A stretch of 64,000 nucleotides of DNA from Streptomyces roseifaciens (GTDB lineage Bacteria; Actinomycetota; Actinomycetes; Streptomycetales; Streptomycetaceae). This document shows positions 44,941-51,751 of this stretch, piece by piece (the first letter of the stretch is position 1; every line of letters starts with the position of its first letter). The DNA lies in NCBI RefSeq assembly GCF_001445655.1, contig NZ_LNBE01000004.1, positions 2,046,001-2,110,000 on the forward strand, read 5' to 3'. Under the pieces are notes generated by a model. The model saw only the letters and a program-made list of their open reading frames with translations. It searched no databases and was not told the origin of the DNA. The position numbers were made by a program, and so were the translations under genes.

Positions 44941-45201
44941 CTCTGTCTCCTATGTGCGGGCCGTGAAGTCACGTCCCTTTGAGGGGGGTTCAGGCAGCAC
45001 GGGTTACGGCTGCCCGGTGGTGCAGGAGTGGTGCATGAGTGGATTGAGGAGAGAGTGCCATTCCCTGAGCGACATTGACAGGGGCGCAACAAGGATTTGA
45101 TCTGTCGTTCTCCGAAACGCGGTTGTTCTGTTCCGCTATGCGGTGAACTGCACAGGGCTGGTCCGGACTTGAAACCGGTCGCATCTCAGTGCGAGGACAG
45201 T

Positions 45202-45235
45202 GATTGCATGCGATCGGATGAGATTGCATGCAATC
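45202..45235. promoter_or_regulatory. Paired palindromes upstream of the M4 protease
   Basis: GATTGCATGCGATC (45202-45215, one mismatch from symmetry) and GATTGCATGCAATC (45222-45235, perfect) are 20 bases apart, two helical turns. They sit in the AT-richer, gene-free 379-base stretch between the M4 gene and senR. The arrangement fits cooperative binding of two dimers on one face of DNA. Regulator unknown. Confidence 0.6.
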
Positions 45236-45319
45236 CGCCGGAGCTGAGGCGGTGGTACCGCTTCCGCTACGAGGCCGGCGCGGCCAGGCTAGGGCCGGCG
45301 GCATCAAGTCGGTGTGAAG

Positions 45320-46018
45320 TCACGGCAAAAGACGCTGTTCTTTCGCCACGGCGACGGCGCCGGACCGGGTGTCCACGCCCAACTTGTCGTAGATCCGCCC
45401 CAGATGGGTCTTCACGGTCGCCTCGCTGATGAACAGGGCGCGTGCGATCTCCCGGTTGCCCAGCCCGCGGGCGAGCTGCCCCAGGATGTCCCGCTCGCGG
45501 TCGGTCAGCGCCGGCCGCACCGAGCCGCGCATCCGTGCCATGACGCGGCCCGCGACGGGCGGCGACAGCGCCGTACGCCCCTCGGCGGCCGCCCTGATGG
45601 CCGAGAACAGCTCCTCCGGGCGCTCGGCCTTCAGCAGGTACCCCGTCGCCCCGGCGTCGATGGCCCGCGTGATGTCGGCGTCCGTGTCGTACGTGGTGAG
45701 GACGAGGACGTACGGGCCGCCGCCGGGGCCGGTGCCGGCGCCCGTGCCGCCTCCGGCGTCGGCCACGATGCGTCGCGTGGCCTCGATCCCGTCCATGCCC
45801 GGACCCAGCTGAAGGTCCATCAGGACGACGTCGGGCCGCAGCCGGGCGGCCAGCACGACCGCCTCCTCGCCACCGCCCGCCTCGCCGACGACCTCGATGC
45901 CGGGCGCGCTGGACAGCAGCGCCAGCAGCCCGGCCCGTACGACGGCGTGGTCGTCGCAGAGCAGGATGCGGATGGGCCGGGCGGGACTGCCGGAGTGAAC
46001 GGGGCCGGGGTCGGTCAC
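45320..46018 (-). CDS. senR: SenR response regulator (NarL/LuxR type)
   Basis: A 232-residue response regulator: receiver domain with CDDHAVVRAG, phospho-Asp in VVLMDLQLGPGMDG and Lys in LLKAERP; then a LuxR-type helix-turn-helix (LTDRERDILGQLARGLGNRE ... VKTHLGRIYDKL). Partner of the adjacent SenS kinase; in S. reticuli and S. coelicolor the HbpS-SenS-SenR system senses haem and redox stress. GTG start at 46018 overlaps the senS stop (GTGA), so the two are translationally coupled. A Gly/Thr-rich insertion (GGGTGAGTGPGGG) in the receiver is unusual. Confidence 0.88.
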   Translation of the reverse strand: MTDPGPVHSGSPARPIRILLCDDHAVVRAGLLALLSSAPGIEVVGEAGGGEEAVVLAARLRPDVVLMDLQLGPGMDGIEATRRIVADAGGGTGAGTGPGGGPYVLVLTTYDTDADITRAIDAGATGYLLKAERPEELFSAIRAAAEGRTALSPPVAGRVMARMRGSVRPALTDRERDILGQLARGLGNREIARALFISEATVKTHLGRIYDKLGVDTRSGAVAVAKEQRLLP

Positions 46019-47220
46019 TGGGGCTCCAGGGGAATGCAGGCGGAGACGACGGTGCCCTCGCCGGGCGCCGACTCGATGGTCAGGGAGCCGCCGAGCTGCC
46101 GCACCCGGGCCCGCATCGCGGGCAGCCCGTGGCCGCGCCCGCCGGCCGGGCCGGGCGGCGCACCCGGCGCGAACCCCCGCCCGTCGTCCGCGACGTCGAG
46201 GACGACCTGGTCGCCGAGGTAGCTCAGGGTGAGCGCGGCCGTGGCGGCACCGGCGTGCTCGCGCACGTTCGCCAGGGCGCCCTGGGCGATGCGGAGCAGC
46301 GCGGCCCGCACCCCGTCCGGCAGCGGGACCGGCACGCCGTCGACGTGGAAGAGCACCGGGGCACCGGTCCCCTCCGCCGTGCCGGAGGCGGCCAGCGCCC
46401 GCAGCGCGTCCTCCAGCCGCGCGCCGCCGTCGAACTGCGGCGGCGCCAGGTCGTCGACGAACCGCCGGGTTTCGGCCAGGCCGCGGGCCGCGACGTCCGC
46501 GGCGGTCCGCACGTGCCGGCGCGCCGCCTCCGGGTCCGACTCCCAGGTGCGGTCCGCGGCCTGCAGCAGCATCCGCTGGCTGGACAGACCCTGGGCCAGG
46601 GTGTCGTGGATCTCCATCGACAGCCGCTGCCGCTCGGCGAGGGCGCCCTCGCGCCGCTCGGTGGCGGCCAGTTCGCGGCGCGTGCGGACCAGGTCCTCGA
46701 TCAGGGCGCGCTGCCGGTCCGTCTGCCGCTGCGTGTGGACGAAGACGGCCGTGGCGACGGCGGCCACGGCGGGCGGGGCGAGCACGAGGGTGGGGTCGAA
46801 GCCGTGGGAAAGCCGGAGCTGCGCCACGACGACCAGGCCGGTGAGGAAGGTGACCAGGAGGAGGGCGGCGCGCGTGGGGAGCGTGCGCAGGCCCGTATAG
46901 AGCAGGGGGACGGAGCACCACGCGAAGCTCGGCGCGAGGACGACGAGCACGACCCACGTCGCGACGACGGCGGCCAGCCAGAGGAGCTGCCGCGGCGGGC
47001 GGGCCGCGGGGGCCGGGCTCAGGGCCTGGGGCAAGGCGTACGGCAGGACGTAGAGCAGGGCGAGCAGCACGCTGAGGGCGACGACCCACGGCGTGCGGGG
47101 CTCGCCCGGGTGCCGGATCAGGAAGCGAGCGAAGGAGGCGGAGAGGAGCAGGAAGAAGGCGGCGTGCATGACGAGGGCGAGGCGGCGGGCGCCGGGTTCG
47201 TCATCGTCGGTAAAGGTCAC
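46015..47220 (-). CDS. senS: SenS sensor histidine kinase
   Basis: A 401-residue membrane sensor kinase with about five N-terminal helices (residues 12-165), a coiled-coil linker, a HisKA_3 dimerisation domain with the phospho-His in LSMEIHDTLAQGLSSQ, and a compact HATPase domain (ADDGRGF, GRGHGLPAMRARV). This is the SenS/NarX-type layout. Divergent from hbpS with a 165-base gap, as known for the HbpS-SenS-SenR haem-sensing locus: secreted HbpS binds haem and modulates SenS autophosphorylation. Confidence 0.88.
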   Translation of the reverse strand: MTFTDDDEPGARRLALVMHAAFFLLLSASFARFLIRHPGEPRTPWVVALSVLLALLYVLPYALPQALSPAPAARPPRQLLWLAAVVATWVVLVVLAPSFAWCSVPLLYTGLRTLPTRAALLLVTFLTGLVVVAQLRLSHGFDPTLVLAPPAVAAVATAVFVHTQRQTDRQRALIEDLVRTRRELAATERREGALAERQRLSMEIHDTLAQGLSSQRMLLQAADRTWESDPEAARRHVRTAADVAARGLAETRRFVDDLAPPQFDGGARLEDALRALAASGTAEGTGAPVLFHVDGVPVPLPDGVRAALLRIAQGALANVREHAGAATAALTLSYLGDQVVLDVADDGRGFAPGAPPGPAGGRGHGLPAMRARVRQLGGSLTIESAPGEGTVVSACIPLEPQ

Positions 47221-47341
47221 CCCCTGTTCCTAACCGGTGCGGAGGGCCGCCGCATCAGCCGATCGGTTGACCCGGCGGACAGCCGGGACGCCGATGCCCG
47301 CGGCGCGGACGGCCCGAAGGATGGAGAGCGCCAGGAAAACA

Positions 47342-47374
47342 CTGGCAATCCGCTGGCAAACCACTGGCCTGTTG
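47342..47374 (+). promoter_or_regulatory. Three phased CTGGC repeats before hbpS
   Basis: CTGGCAATCCG, CTGGCAAACCA and CTGGCCTGTTG begin at 47342, 47353 and 47364, exactly 11 bases apart, just before the hbpS ribosome site and between hbpS and senS. Direct repeats with helical phasing suit a response regulator such as SenR. Inference only. Confidence 0.45.
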
Positions 47375-47385
47375 AGGAGCCGAAA

Positions 47386-47943
47386 ATGAAGTCTGCGCTC
47401 GGAAAGCTCTCCGTCCGGAGCCGTGTGCTCGTGGGTGCGGCCGGGGTCGCCGTCGTCGCGGCCGGTACGTTCGGGGCGGTCACGGCGACGGCCTCGCCCG
47501 CGGCGGAGCGCCAGGCTCCGGTGTCCGTCGCCGGCAACGGCGTGACCGAGTCGTCGCACCTGTCGGTGGACGCCGCCACGCGCGCCGCCCAGGCCGCGCT
47601 GGCCGCCGCGAGGAAGGAGGGCCAGAAGGTGTCCGTCGCGGTCGTCGACCGCAACGGCAACACTCTGGTGACGCTGCGCGGCGACGGCGCGGGCCCGCAG
47701 TCCTACGAGTCGGCCGTACGGAAGGGCTTCACGGCCGTCTCCTGGAACGCCCCCACCTCGGAGCTCGTCAAGCGCCTCCAGAGCGCCCCGAACCTCAAGG
47801 ACATCCCCGGCACCCTGTTCCTGCCGGGCGGCACGCCGGTCCAGGTCAAGGGCGCGCCGGTCGCCGGCATCGGCGTCGCGGGGGCGCCGAGCGGCGACCT
47901 CGACGAGAAGTTCGCGAAGGCGGGCGCGGCGGCGCTGGGCTAG
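47386..47943 (+). CDS. hbpS: HbpS-like secreted haem-binding protein
   Basis: A 185-residue exported protein of the GlcG/HbpS fold. Signal sequence at about 1-37, then the HbpS domain: LSVDAATRAAQAALAAARKE, VSVAVVDRNGN, DGAGPQSYESAVRKGFTAVS and GTPVQVKGAPVAGIGVAGAP. HbpS forms octamers outside the membrane, binds haem and iron, and signals to SenS. The iron-binding ExxE surface motif reported for S. reticuli HbpS seems to read E-S-A-V here. ATG with GAGGAG upstream. A different assignment (plain GlcG-like protein) is less likely given the adjacent senS-senR. Confidence 0.88.
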   Translation: MKSALGKLSVRSRVLVGAAGVAVVAAGTFGAVTATASPAAERQAPVSVAGNGVTESSHLSVDAATRAAQAALAAARKEGQKVSVAVVDRNGNTLVTLRGDGAGPQSYESAVRKGFTAVSWNAPTSELVKRLQSAPNLKDIPGTLFLPGGTPVQVKGAPVAGIGVAGAPSGDLDEKFAKAGAAALG

Positions 47944-48012
47944 CCTGCGGAGCCACGGGCTCGCGAGGGGTGCGGCCGAATGGGGGAGGGGCGCGTGGGG
48001 CGCGTGGGAAAT

Positions 48013-48582
48013 ATGGGGCGCATGCAGATTGTCACGATGGCGGAGCCGGATCTTCCGCCGGAGCTGCGCGCGCAGATCGAGGCCCTGCAGGAGCAGGCCT
48101 GGCCCGGCGGTGGCCCCCACGACCCGGCCCTGCGCCCCGTGGCCGTCCTGCTCCTCGCCCCGGACGGCGGCGTACGGGCCGCGCTGGACATCCTGTCCAA
48201 GGAGATCATCCACGAGGGCCGGAGCTACCGGGCCTCGGGCCTGAGCGCGGTCGTCACGGACGCGGCACACCGCGGCAAGGGATACGGGCGGCGGCTGGTG
48301 GCCGCCGCCCGTGAGCTGATCGCCGACGGCGGCGCCGTGGACGTGGGACTGTTCACGTGCGACCGCCCCCTGCAGGGGTTCTACGAGAGCGCCGGCTGGA
48401 CCGCCCTGCCCGGCACCGTCCTGATCGGCGGCACCCCGCAGGACCCGTTCCCCAGCGACCGGCCGGGCTTCGACAAGGTCACCATGGCCGCGTTCTTCAC
48501 GGCACGGGCGCGGCGTGACGCGGCCGCCTTCGAGCGGTGCCGCATCGGGCTCTACCCGGGGGAGGTCGACCGGCTGTGGTGA
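48013..48582 (+). CDS. GNAT-family N-acetyltransferase
   Basis: A 189-residue acetyltransferase with the acetyl-CoA motif A AAHRGKGYGRRLVAAARELI and the C-terminal FYESAGWTALPG segment. The start is uncertain: ATGs at 47980, 48013 and 48022 are in frame; the homologous part begins at about MQIVTMAEPDLPP. It resembles the aminoglycoside-acetyltransferase-like GNATs, but no substrate can be named. Confidence 0.82.
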   Translation: MGRMQIVTMAEPDLPPELRAQIEALQEQAWPGGGPHDPALRPVAVLLLAPDGGVRAALDILSKEIIHEGRSYRASGLSAVVTDAAHRGKGYGRRLVAAARELIADGGAVDVGLFTCDRPLQGFYESAGWTALPGTVLIGGTPQDPFPSDRPGFDKVTMAAFFTARARRDAAAFERCRIGLYPGEVDRLW

Positions 48583-48597
48583 CTGCTGTGGCGACGG

Positions 48598-48801
48598 TCA
48601 GGGAGTCGGCGGGCGCTCGTCCCCCGGTCGCCGCTCCTGCGTCCCCAGCTGCTCGTTGAGCTTCTGCTGGGCGGTGTCGACCTGGCTCTGGTACTTGTTC
48701 TGGGTCTTGGCGTCGAACGCGTCGCCCGCCTTCTCGACACCTTGCCGAGCGGTGTCCTCATGGCCCTTGAGCAGGCCTTTGAGCTTGTCGAGCATGGACA
48801 T
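48598..48801 (-). CDS. MT0933-type small antitoxin-like protein
   Basis: A 67-residue helical, charged protein that resembles the MT0933-like antitoxin family (pattern LDKLKGLLKGHEDTARQGVE KAGDAFDAKT, with a Q-rich second helix). AGGAGGA lies six bases before the ATG at 48801. In Streptomyces these proteins are common, and in many cases no toxin is adjacent; here none is visible, so a toxin-antitoxin role is not supported. Confidence 0.75.
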   Translation of the reverse strand: MSMLDKLKGLLKGHEDTARQGVEKAGDAFDAKTQNKYQSQVDTAQQKLNEQLGTQERRPGDERPPTP

Positions 48802-48976
48802 GGCCGTCCTCCTCACGGAACGCTGACGCAACCAGCATCTCCGTAATCCACCGGGCCCGCATCCTCGCCGGGCCCCGGGGCGGGCGGCGTGCAGGGGCCA
48901 CCGGACGGCGCACGGGTCCGCGGCCCGCCGGGCCGGGTGGAGGGGCCGTGCGCCGCCCGGCGGAGCCGGTCCGGGC

Positions 48977-49111
48977 TCAGCCGGTGCTCGTGTATCCGCA
49001 GCTCCAGCACTTGTACACGCCGTTGCCCATCTGCTGCATCATGTTCTGGCAGTTGGGGCAGGCCAGCGCCAGGTGCTTCAGGGGGCCGTGGCGCCCAGCC
49101 CCTTGGGGCAC
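48977..49111 (-). CDS. Zinc-ribbon peptide overlapping the next gene
   Basis: A 44-residue frame from GTG 49111, overlapping the previous gene out of phase by 34 bases. It ends with a clear zinc ribbon: ACPNCQNMMQQMGNGVYKCW then SCGY. The ribosome site is poor (GAGGGG 11 bases upstream). Either it is a separate small protein coupled to its neighbour, or the two frames make one protein by frameshift. Sequencing error is the other option. Confidence 0.5.
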   Translation of the reverse strand: MPQGAGRHGPLKHLALACPNCQNMMQQMGNGVYKCWSCGYTSTG

Positions 49112-49278
49112 GCGGGGCAGACCCCTCGCACGATCGCCGGCGACGTGGCGTCGCCGGGGTTCTCCGCCACGACGATCACCCGCAGCGGCCGGCCGCACGC
49201 CGGGCACAGCTCGGGCTCGCGGTCCCGGTCGCCGATCACTGCGGCAAGAATGCGTTCGAGTGAGTCGCCGTCGTCCAT
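49078..49278 (-). CDS. Small CxxC protein
   Basis: A 66-residue protein starting MDDGDSLERILAAVIG with two Cys-x-x-Cys pairs (LCPACGRP and VCPACPKG), a typical zinc knuckle. It ends in LGATAP; the frame that overlaps its end carries another zinc ribbon. Function unknown. A CDS is supported by composition and the ATG at 49278. Confidence 0.6.
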   Translation of the reverse strand: MDDGDSLERILAAVIGDRDREPELCPACGRPLRVIVVAENPGDATSPAIVRGVCPACPKGLGATAP

Positions 49279-49586
49279 GGTGCGTGTGTCCTGTCTCCAC
49301 GGGTGCCCCTCCTTGGGTAACTACGTACCCGCCCCGGTGAACCCCAACTCCGCTGCTCAGCCGCTGGTTACGGAGCGTGCGCAACCGGTCGGCTGTGTGG
49401 TATGGCGGGCCGCTTCCTCTTGGTTCTACCCAGATCGAGGGGGCTGCCAGCCGTGCGTCCGGCGCGGGGCGCGCCGCGGGCCGGGCGGGGGTGGCGGCTT
49501 CCGGGCCACCCCGTATCCCGGGGTGGCCCTCGTGCGCCCGTGACGGCCGTCAGGCAGCCGTCGGAGAGAGATCAGGCAGTCGTCGG
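49279..49586. other. Gene-free stretch between terD and the CxxC gene
   Basis: About 330 bases (to 49610) with no convincing gene. It holds imperfect direct repeats CAGGCAGCCGTCGGA and CAGGCAGTCGTCGGA (about 49551-49586) and the terD hairpin. Reading frames here are short, with no ribosome site. Confidence 0.5.
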
Positions 49587-49605
49587 ACGGCCGCCGAGCG
49601 GCCGT
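49587..49605. terminator. Hairpin after terD
   Basis: Perfect 8-base arms ACGGCCGC and GCGGCCGT with a CGA loop, five bases past the leftward terD stop. No T-tract. Confidence 0.6.
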
Positions 49606-49610
49606 CGGTG

Positions 49611-50186
49611 TCAGACGTTGACGCCGAAGTCCTGCGCGATGCCCTGCAGGCCCGAGGCGTAGCCCTGGCCGACCGCGCGGAACTTCCAGTCCGAGCCGTT
49701 GCGGTAGAGCTCGCCGAAGACCATGGCGGTCTCGGTGGCGGCGTCCTCGCTCAGGTCGTAGCGGGCGAGCTCGGCGCCGCCGGCCTGGTTGATGATGCGG
49801 ATGTAGGCGTTGCGGACCTGGCCGAAGTTCTGGCTGCGGGCCACCGCGTCGTAGATGGAGACCGGGAAGACGATCTTCTCGACGTCGGCCGGGAGGGCGG
49901 CCAGGTTGACGTTGATCTGCTCGTCGTCGCCCTCGCCGGCGCCCGTGACGTTGTCGCCGGTGTGGACGATCGACTGGTCCGGGGTGGACTTGTTGTTGAA
50001 GAACACGAAGTGGGCGTCGGAGTAGACCTTGCCCGTGGGGTTCACGGCGATCGCGCTCGCGTCGAGGTCGAAGTCCGTGCCGGTGGTGGTGCGGACGTCC
50101 CAGCCGAGGCCGACCGTGACGGCCGTCAGGCCCGGGGCCTCCTTGGTGAGGGAGACGTTGCCGCCCTTGGACAGGCTTACAGCCAT
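49611..50186 (-). CDS. terD: TerD-family calcium-binding stress protein
   Basis: A 191-residue TerD-domain protein. The family hallmarks are LSKGGNVSLTKEAPGL at the start, VGLGWDVRTTTGTDFDLDAS, DNVTGAGEGDDEQI (calcium site) and GELYRNGSDWKFRAVGQGYA at the end. TerD proteins bind calcium and are linked to tellurite and stress resistance and to differentiation in Streptomyces. No other ter gene is adjacent. AAAGGGA precedes the ATG at 50186. Confidence 0.92.
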   Translation of the reverse strand: MAVSLSKGGNVSLTKEAPGLTAVTVGLGWDVRTTTGTDFDLDASAIAVNPTGKVYSDAHFVFFNNKSTPDQSIVHTGDNVTGAGEGDDEQINVNLAALPADVEKIVFPVSIYDAVARSQNFGQVRNAYIRIINQAGGAELARYDLSEDAATETAMVFGELYRNGSDWKFRAVGQGYASGLQGIAQDFGVNV

Positions 50187-50392
50187 GGGAATTGTCCCTT
50201 TCTGGTCAAGTCTGCGTCGGTTCTGCAGCGCACCGCGGGCCCGCGGGTCACCGTCACCCTTGTTAACGCCCTCGGGGGACCCCAGGGTTCCACACGCTTT
50301 TACTTTCTTTGCCAATCCCTGATGCCGGCGCGCGTCGAGGGCGGCGCAAAACGAGGTGACGCCCGCCCGTGCCACGCGGGATCATGGGGGGC

Positions 50393-50821
50393 ATGTCCGG
50401 CCCCTACGTCATCCGCGGCTCGGTCTCCCTGCCGGAGGCCGAGCTCCAGTGGCGTTTCTCCCGTTCCTCCGGCCCCGGCGGCCAGCACGTCAACACGAGC
50501 GACAGCCAGGTCGAGCTGCGGTTCGACCTCGCCCGCACGGAAGCGCTGCCCGAGGTCTGGAAGGAACGCGCCCTGGCCAAGCTCGCCGCCCGGCTCGTCG
50601 GCGGCGTCGTGGTCGTGCGCGCCTCGGAGCACCGCTCGCAGTGGCGCAACCGCGAGACCGCCGCCGTCCGGCTCGCCTCGCTGCTCGCCGAGGCGAGCGC
50701 CCCGCCGCCCCGCCCGCGGCGCGCCACGAAGATCCCGCGCGGGATCAACGAGCGGCGGCTGCGGCAGAAGAAGCAGCGCGCCGAGACCAAGCGCGGGCGC
50801 ACCGGTAAGGACTGGGGCTAG
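50393..50821 (+). CDS. arfB: Peptidyl-tRNA hydrolase ArfB
   Basis: Ribosome-rescue hydrolase, 142 residues, which releases stalled nascent chains. The catalytic GGQ motif is in SRSSGPGGQHVNTSDSQVEL, and the C-terminal Lys/Arg-rich tail (RRLRQKKQRAETKRGRTGK) inserts into the mRNA channel. ATG at 50393 with GGGGGG directly upstream. It converges on the flavin reductase. Confidence 0.92.
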   Translation: MSGPYVIRGSVSLPEAELQWRFSRSSGPGGQHVNTSDSQVELRFDLARTEALPEVWKERALAKLAARLVGGVVVVRASEHRSQWRNRETAAVRLASLLAEASAPPPRPRRATKIPRGINERRLRQKKQRAETKRGRTGKDWG

Positions 50822-50859
50822 GAGGCCTGCGGGCTGGGCCCATGGGTGCCCGCCCCGCC

Positions 50860-51420
50860 TCACCCCAGCTGCCGGTACTTCCCCTTGAAGTACATGAGCG
50901 GCCCGCTCTCCGTCGTCGGCGCCGTCGCCGTGAGCACCCTGCCGATCACCAGCGTGTGGTCCCCGGCCGTCACCCGCTGTTCCGTCCGGCACTCCAGAGT
51001 CGACAGCGCGCCCCGTACGAGCGGCGCGCCGGTCGCCGTCCCGGACGCGTAGGGGATGTCCTCGAAGAGCAGCCGGTCGCTGATCCGTCCCTTCATCGCG
51101 AAGCGTCCGGCGATGTGCCGCTGGCTCTCGGAGAGGACGGACACCGCCCACAGCGGCTGCCGCTCCAGGAGGTCGTCCATGCGGGAATCGTTGCGAACGC
51201 TCACCATGACGAGAGGCGGTTCGAGCGAGACGGACAGGAAGGCGGTCGCCGTCATTCCGACGTCCTCGCCGCGCGGTCCGTGCTCCGGATCGTGCGCGGT
51301 CACCAGCACCACGCCGGCGGCGAGGCGGGCGAGGGCGGCACGGAACTCATCGGCGCTCACCCCTTCAGAATGGGCTATGGCGGTCTCGTAGGGCGGGGTC
51401 GTCTGCAACACGCTGTGCAC
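50860..51420 (-). CDS. Flavin reductase-like protein
   Basis: An FMN-binding split-barrel protein, about 186 residues, of the flavin reductase family. It shows AAGVVLVTAHD, GMTATAFLSVSLEPPLVMVS, and a terminal LMYFKGKYRQLG. Such enzymes supply reduced flavin to two-component monooxygenases; no monooxygenase is adjacent. The start is uncertain (GTG 51420 or ATG 51447 or a later GTG at 51411); family similarity begins at about GVSADEFRAALAR. Confidence 0.8.
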   Translation of the reverse strand: MHSVLQTTPPYETAIAHSEGVSADEFRAALARLAAGVVLVTAHDPEHGPRGEDVGMTATAFLSVSLEPPLVMVSVRNDSRMDDLLERQPLWAVSVLSESQRHIAGRFAMKGRISDRLLFEDIPYASGTATGAPLVRGALSTLECRTEQRVTAGDHTLVIGRVLTATAPTTESGPLMYFKGKYRQLG

Positions 51421-51609
51421 GCTAGCCCGCCCGTAGCGCCCTCGCATCGGGCTGCAGGACCAGGCGGGTCCTAGGTCGGAAGGGTGCCGGAACGGTTCCG
51501 AAAGTTGTCCGCATCGGTTCGGGAAGGCGTCCGGATGGGTGTTCACACCGTTCCGGATTTGCGTTCACGAAGCATAAGAGCTTCTAACCCCGCCAGTAGC
51601 GGGACCTCA

Positions 51610-51632
51610 TCACGCATTGTGACATGAGTCAC
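51610..51632. promoter_or_regulatory. Overlapping BldD-like and Crp-like sites before cdgB
   Basis: TCACGCATTGTGA (51610-51622) fits the BldD pattern TNAC-5-GTNA, and GTGACATGAGTCAC (51619-51632) fits the Streptomyces Crp pattern GTG-6-GNCAC. They overlap by four bases, 120-140 bases before cdgB. BldD is known to bind cdgB in S. coelicolor. A TTGACC at about 51648 is a possible -35. Confidence 0.55.
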
Positions 51633-51751
51633 AGAGGGCTGTAATTGTTGACCCTGTGTACCGAGTGGTCAGCTCGCTGTGATTCAGTGGCCGTGGTAAA
51701 CGGACGACAAGAAGCCTGGAGTTGCTGTCGAGGTCTCGGGGGAGAGCGAAG

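Noticed and set aside
44990..45307. A 105-codon leftward frame between the M4 protease and senR
   Set aside because: No ribosome site, no recognisable composition, and it covers the operator-like palindromes; treated as intergenic.
48598..48801. A toxin-antitoxin pair from the MT0933-type gene
   Set aside because: No toxin-like frame is adjacent on either side (GNAT and small zinc proteins), so only the family name is retained.
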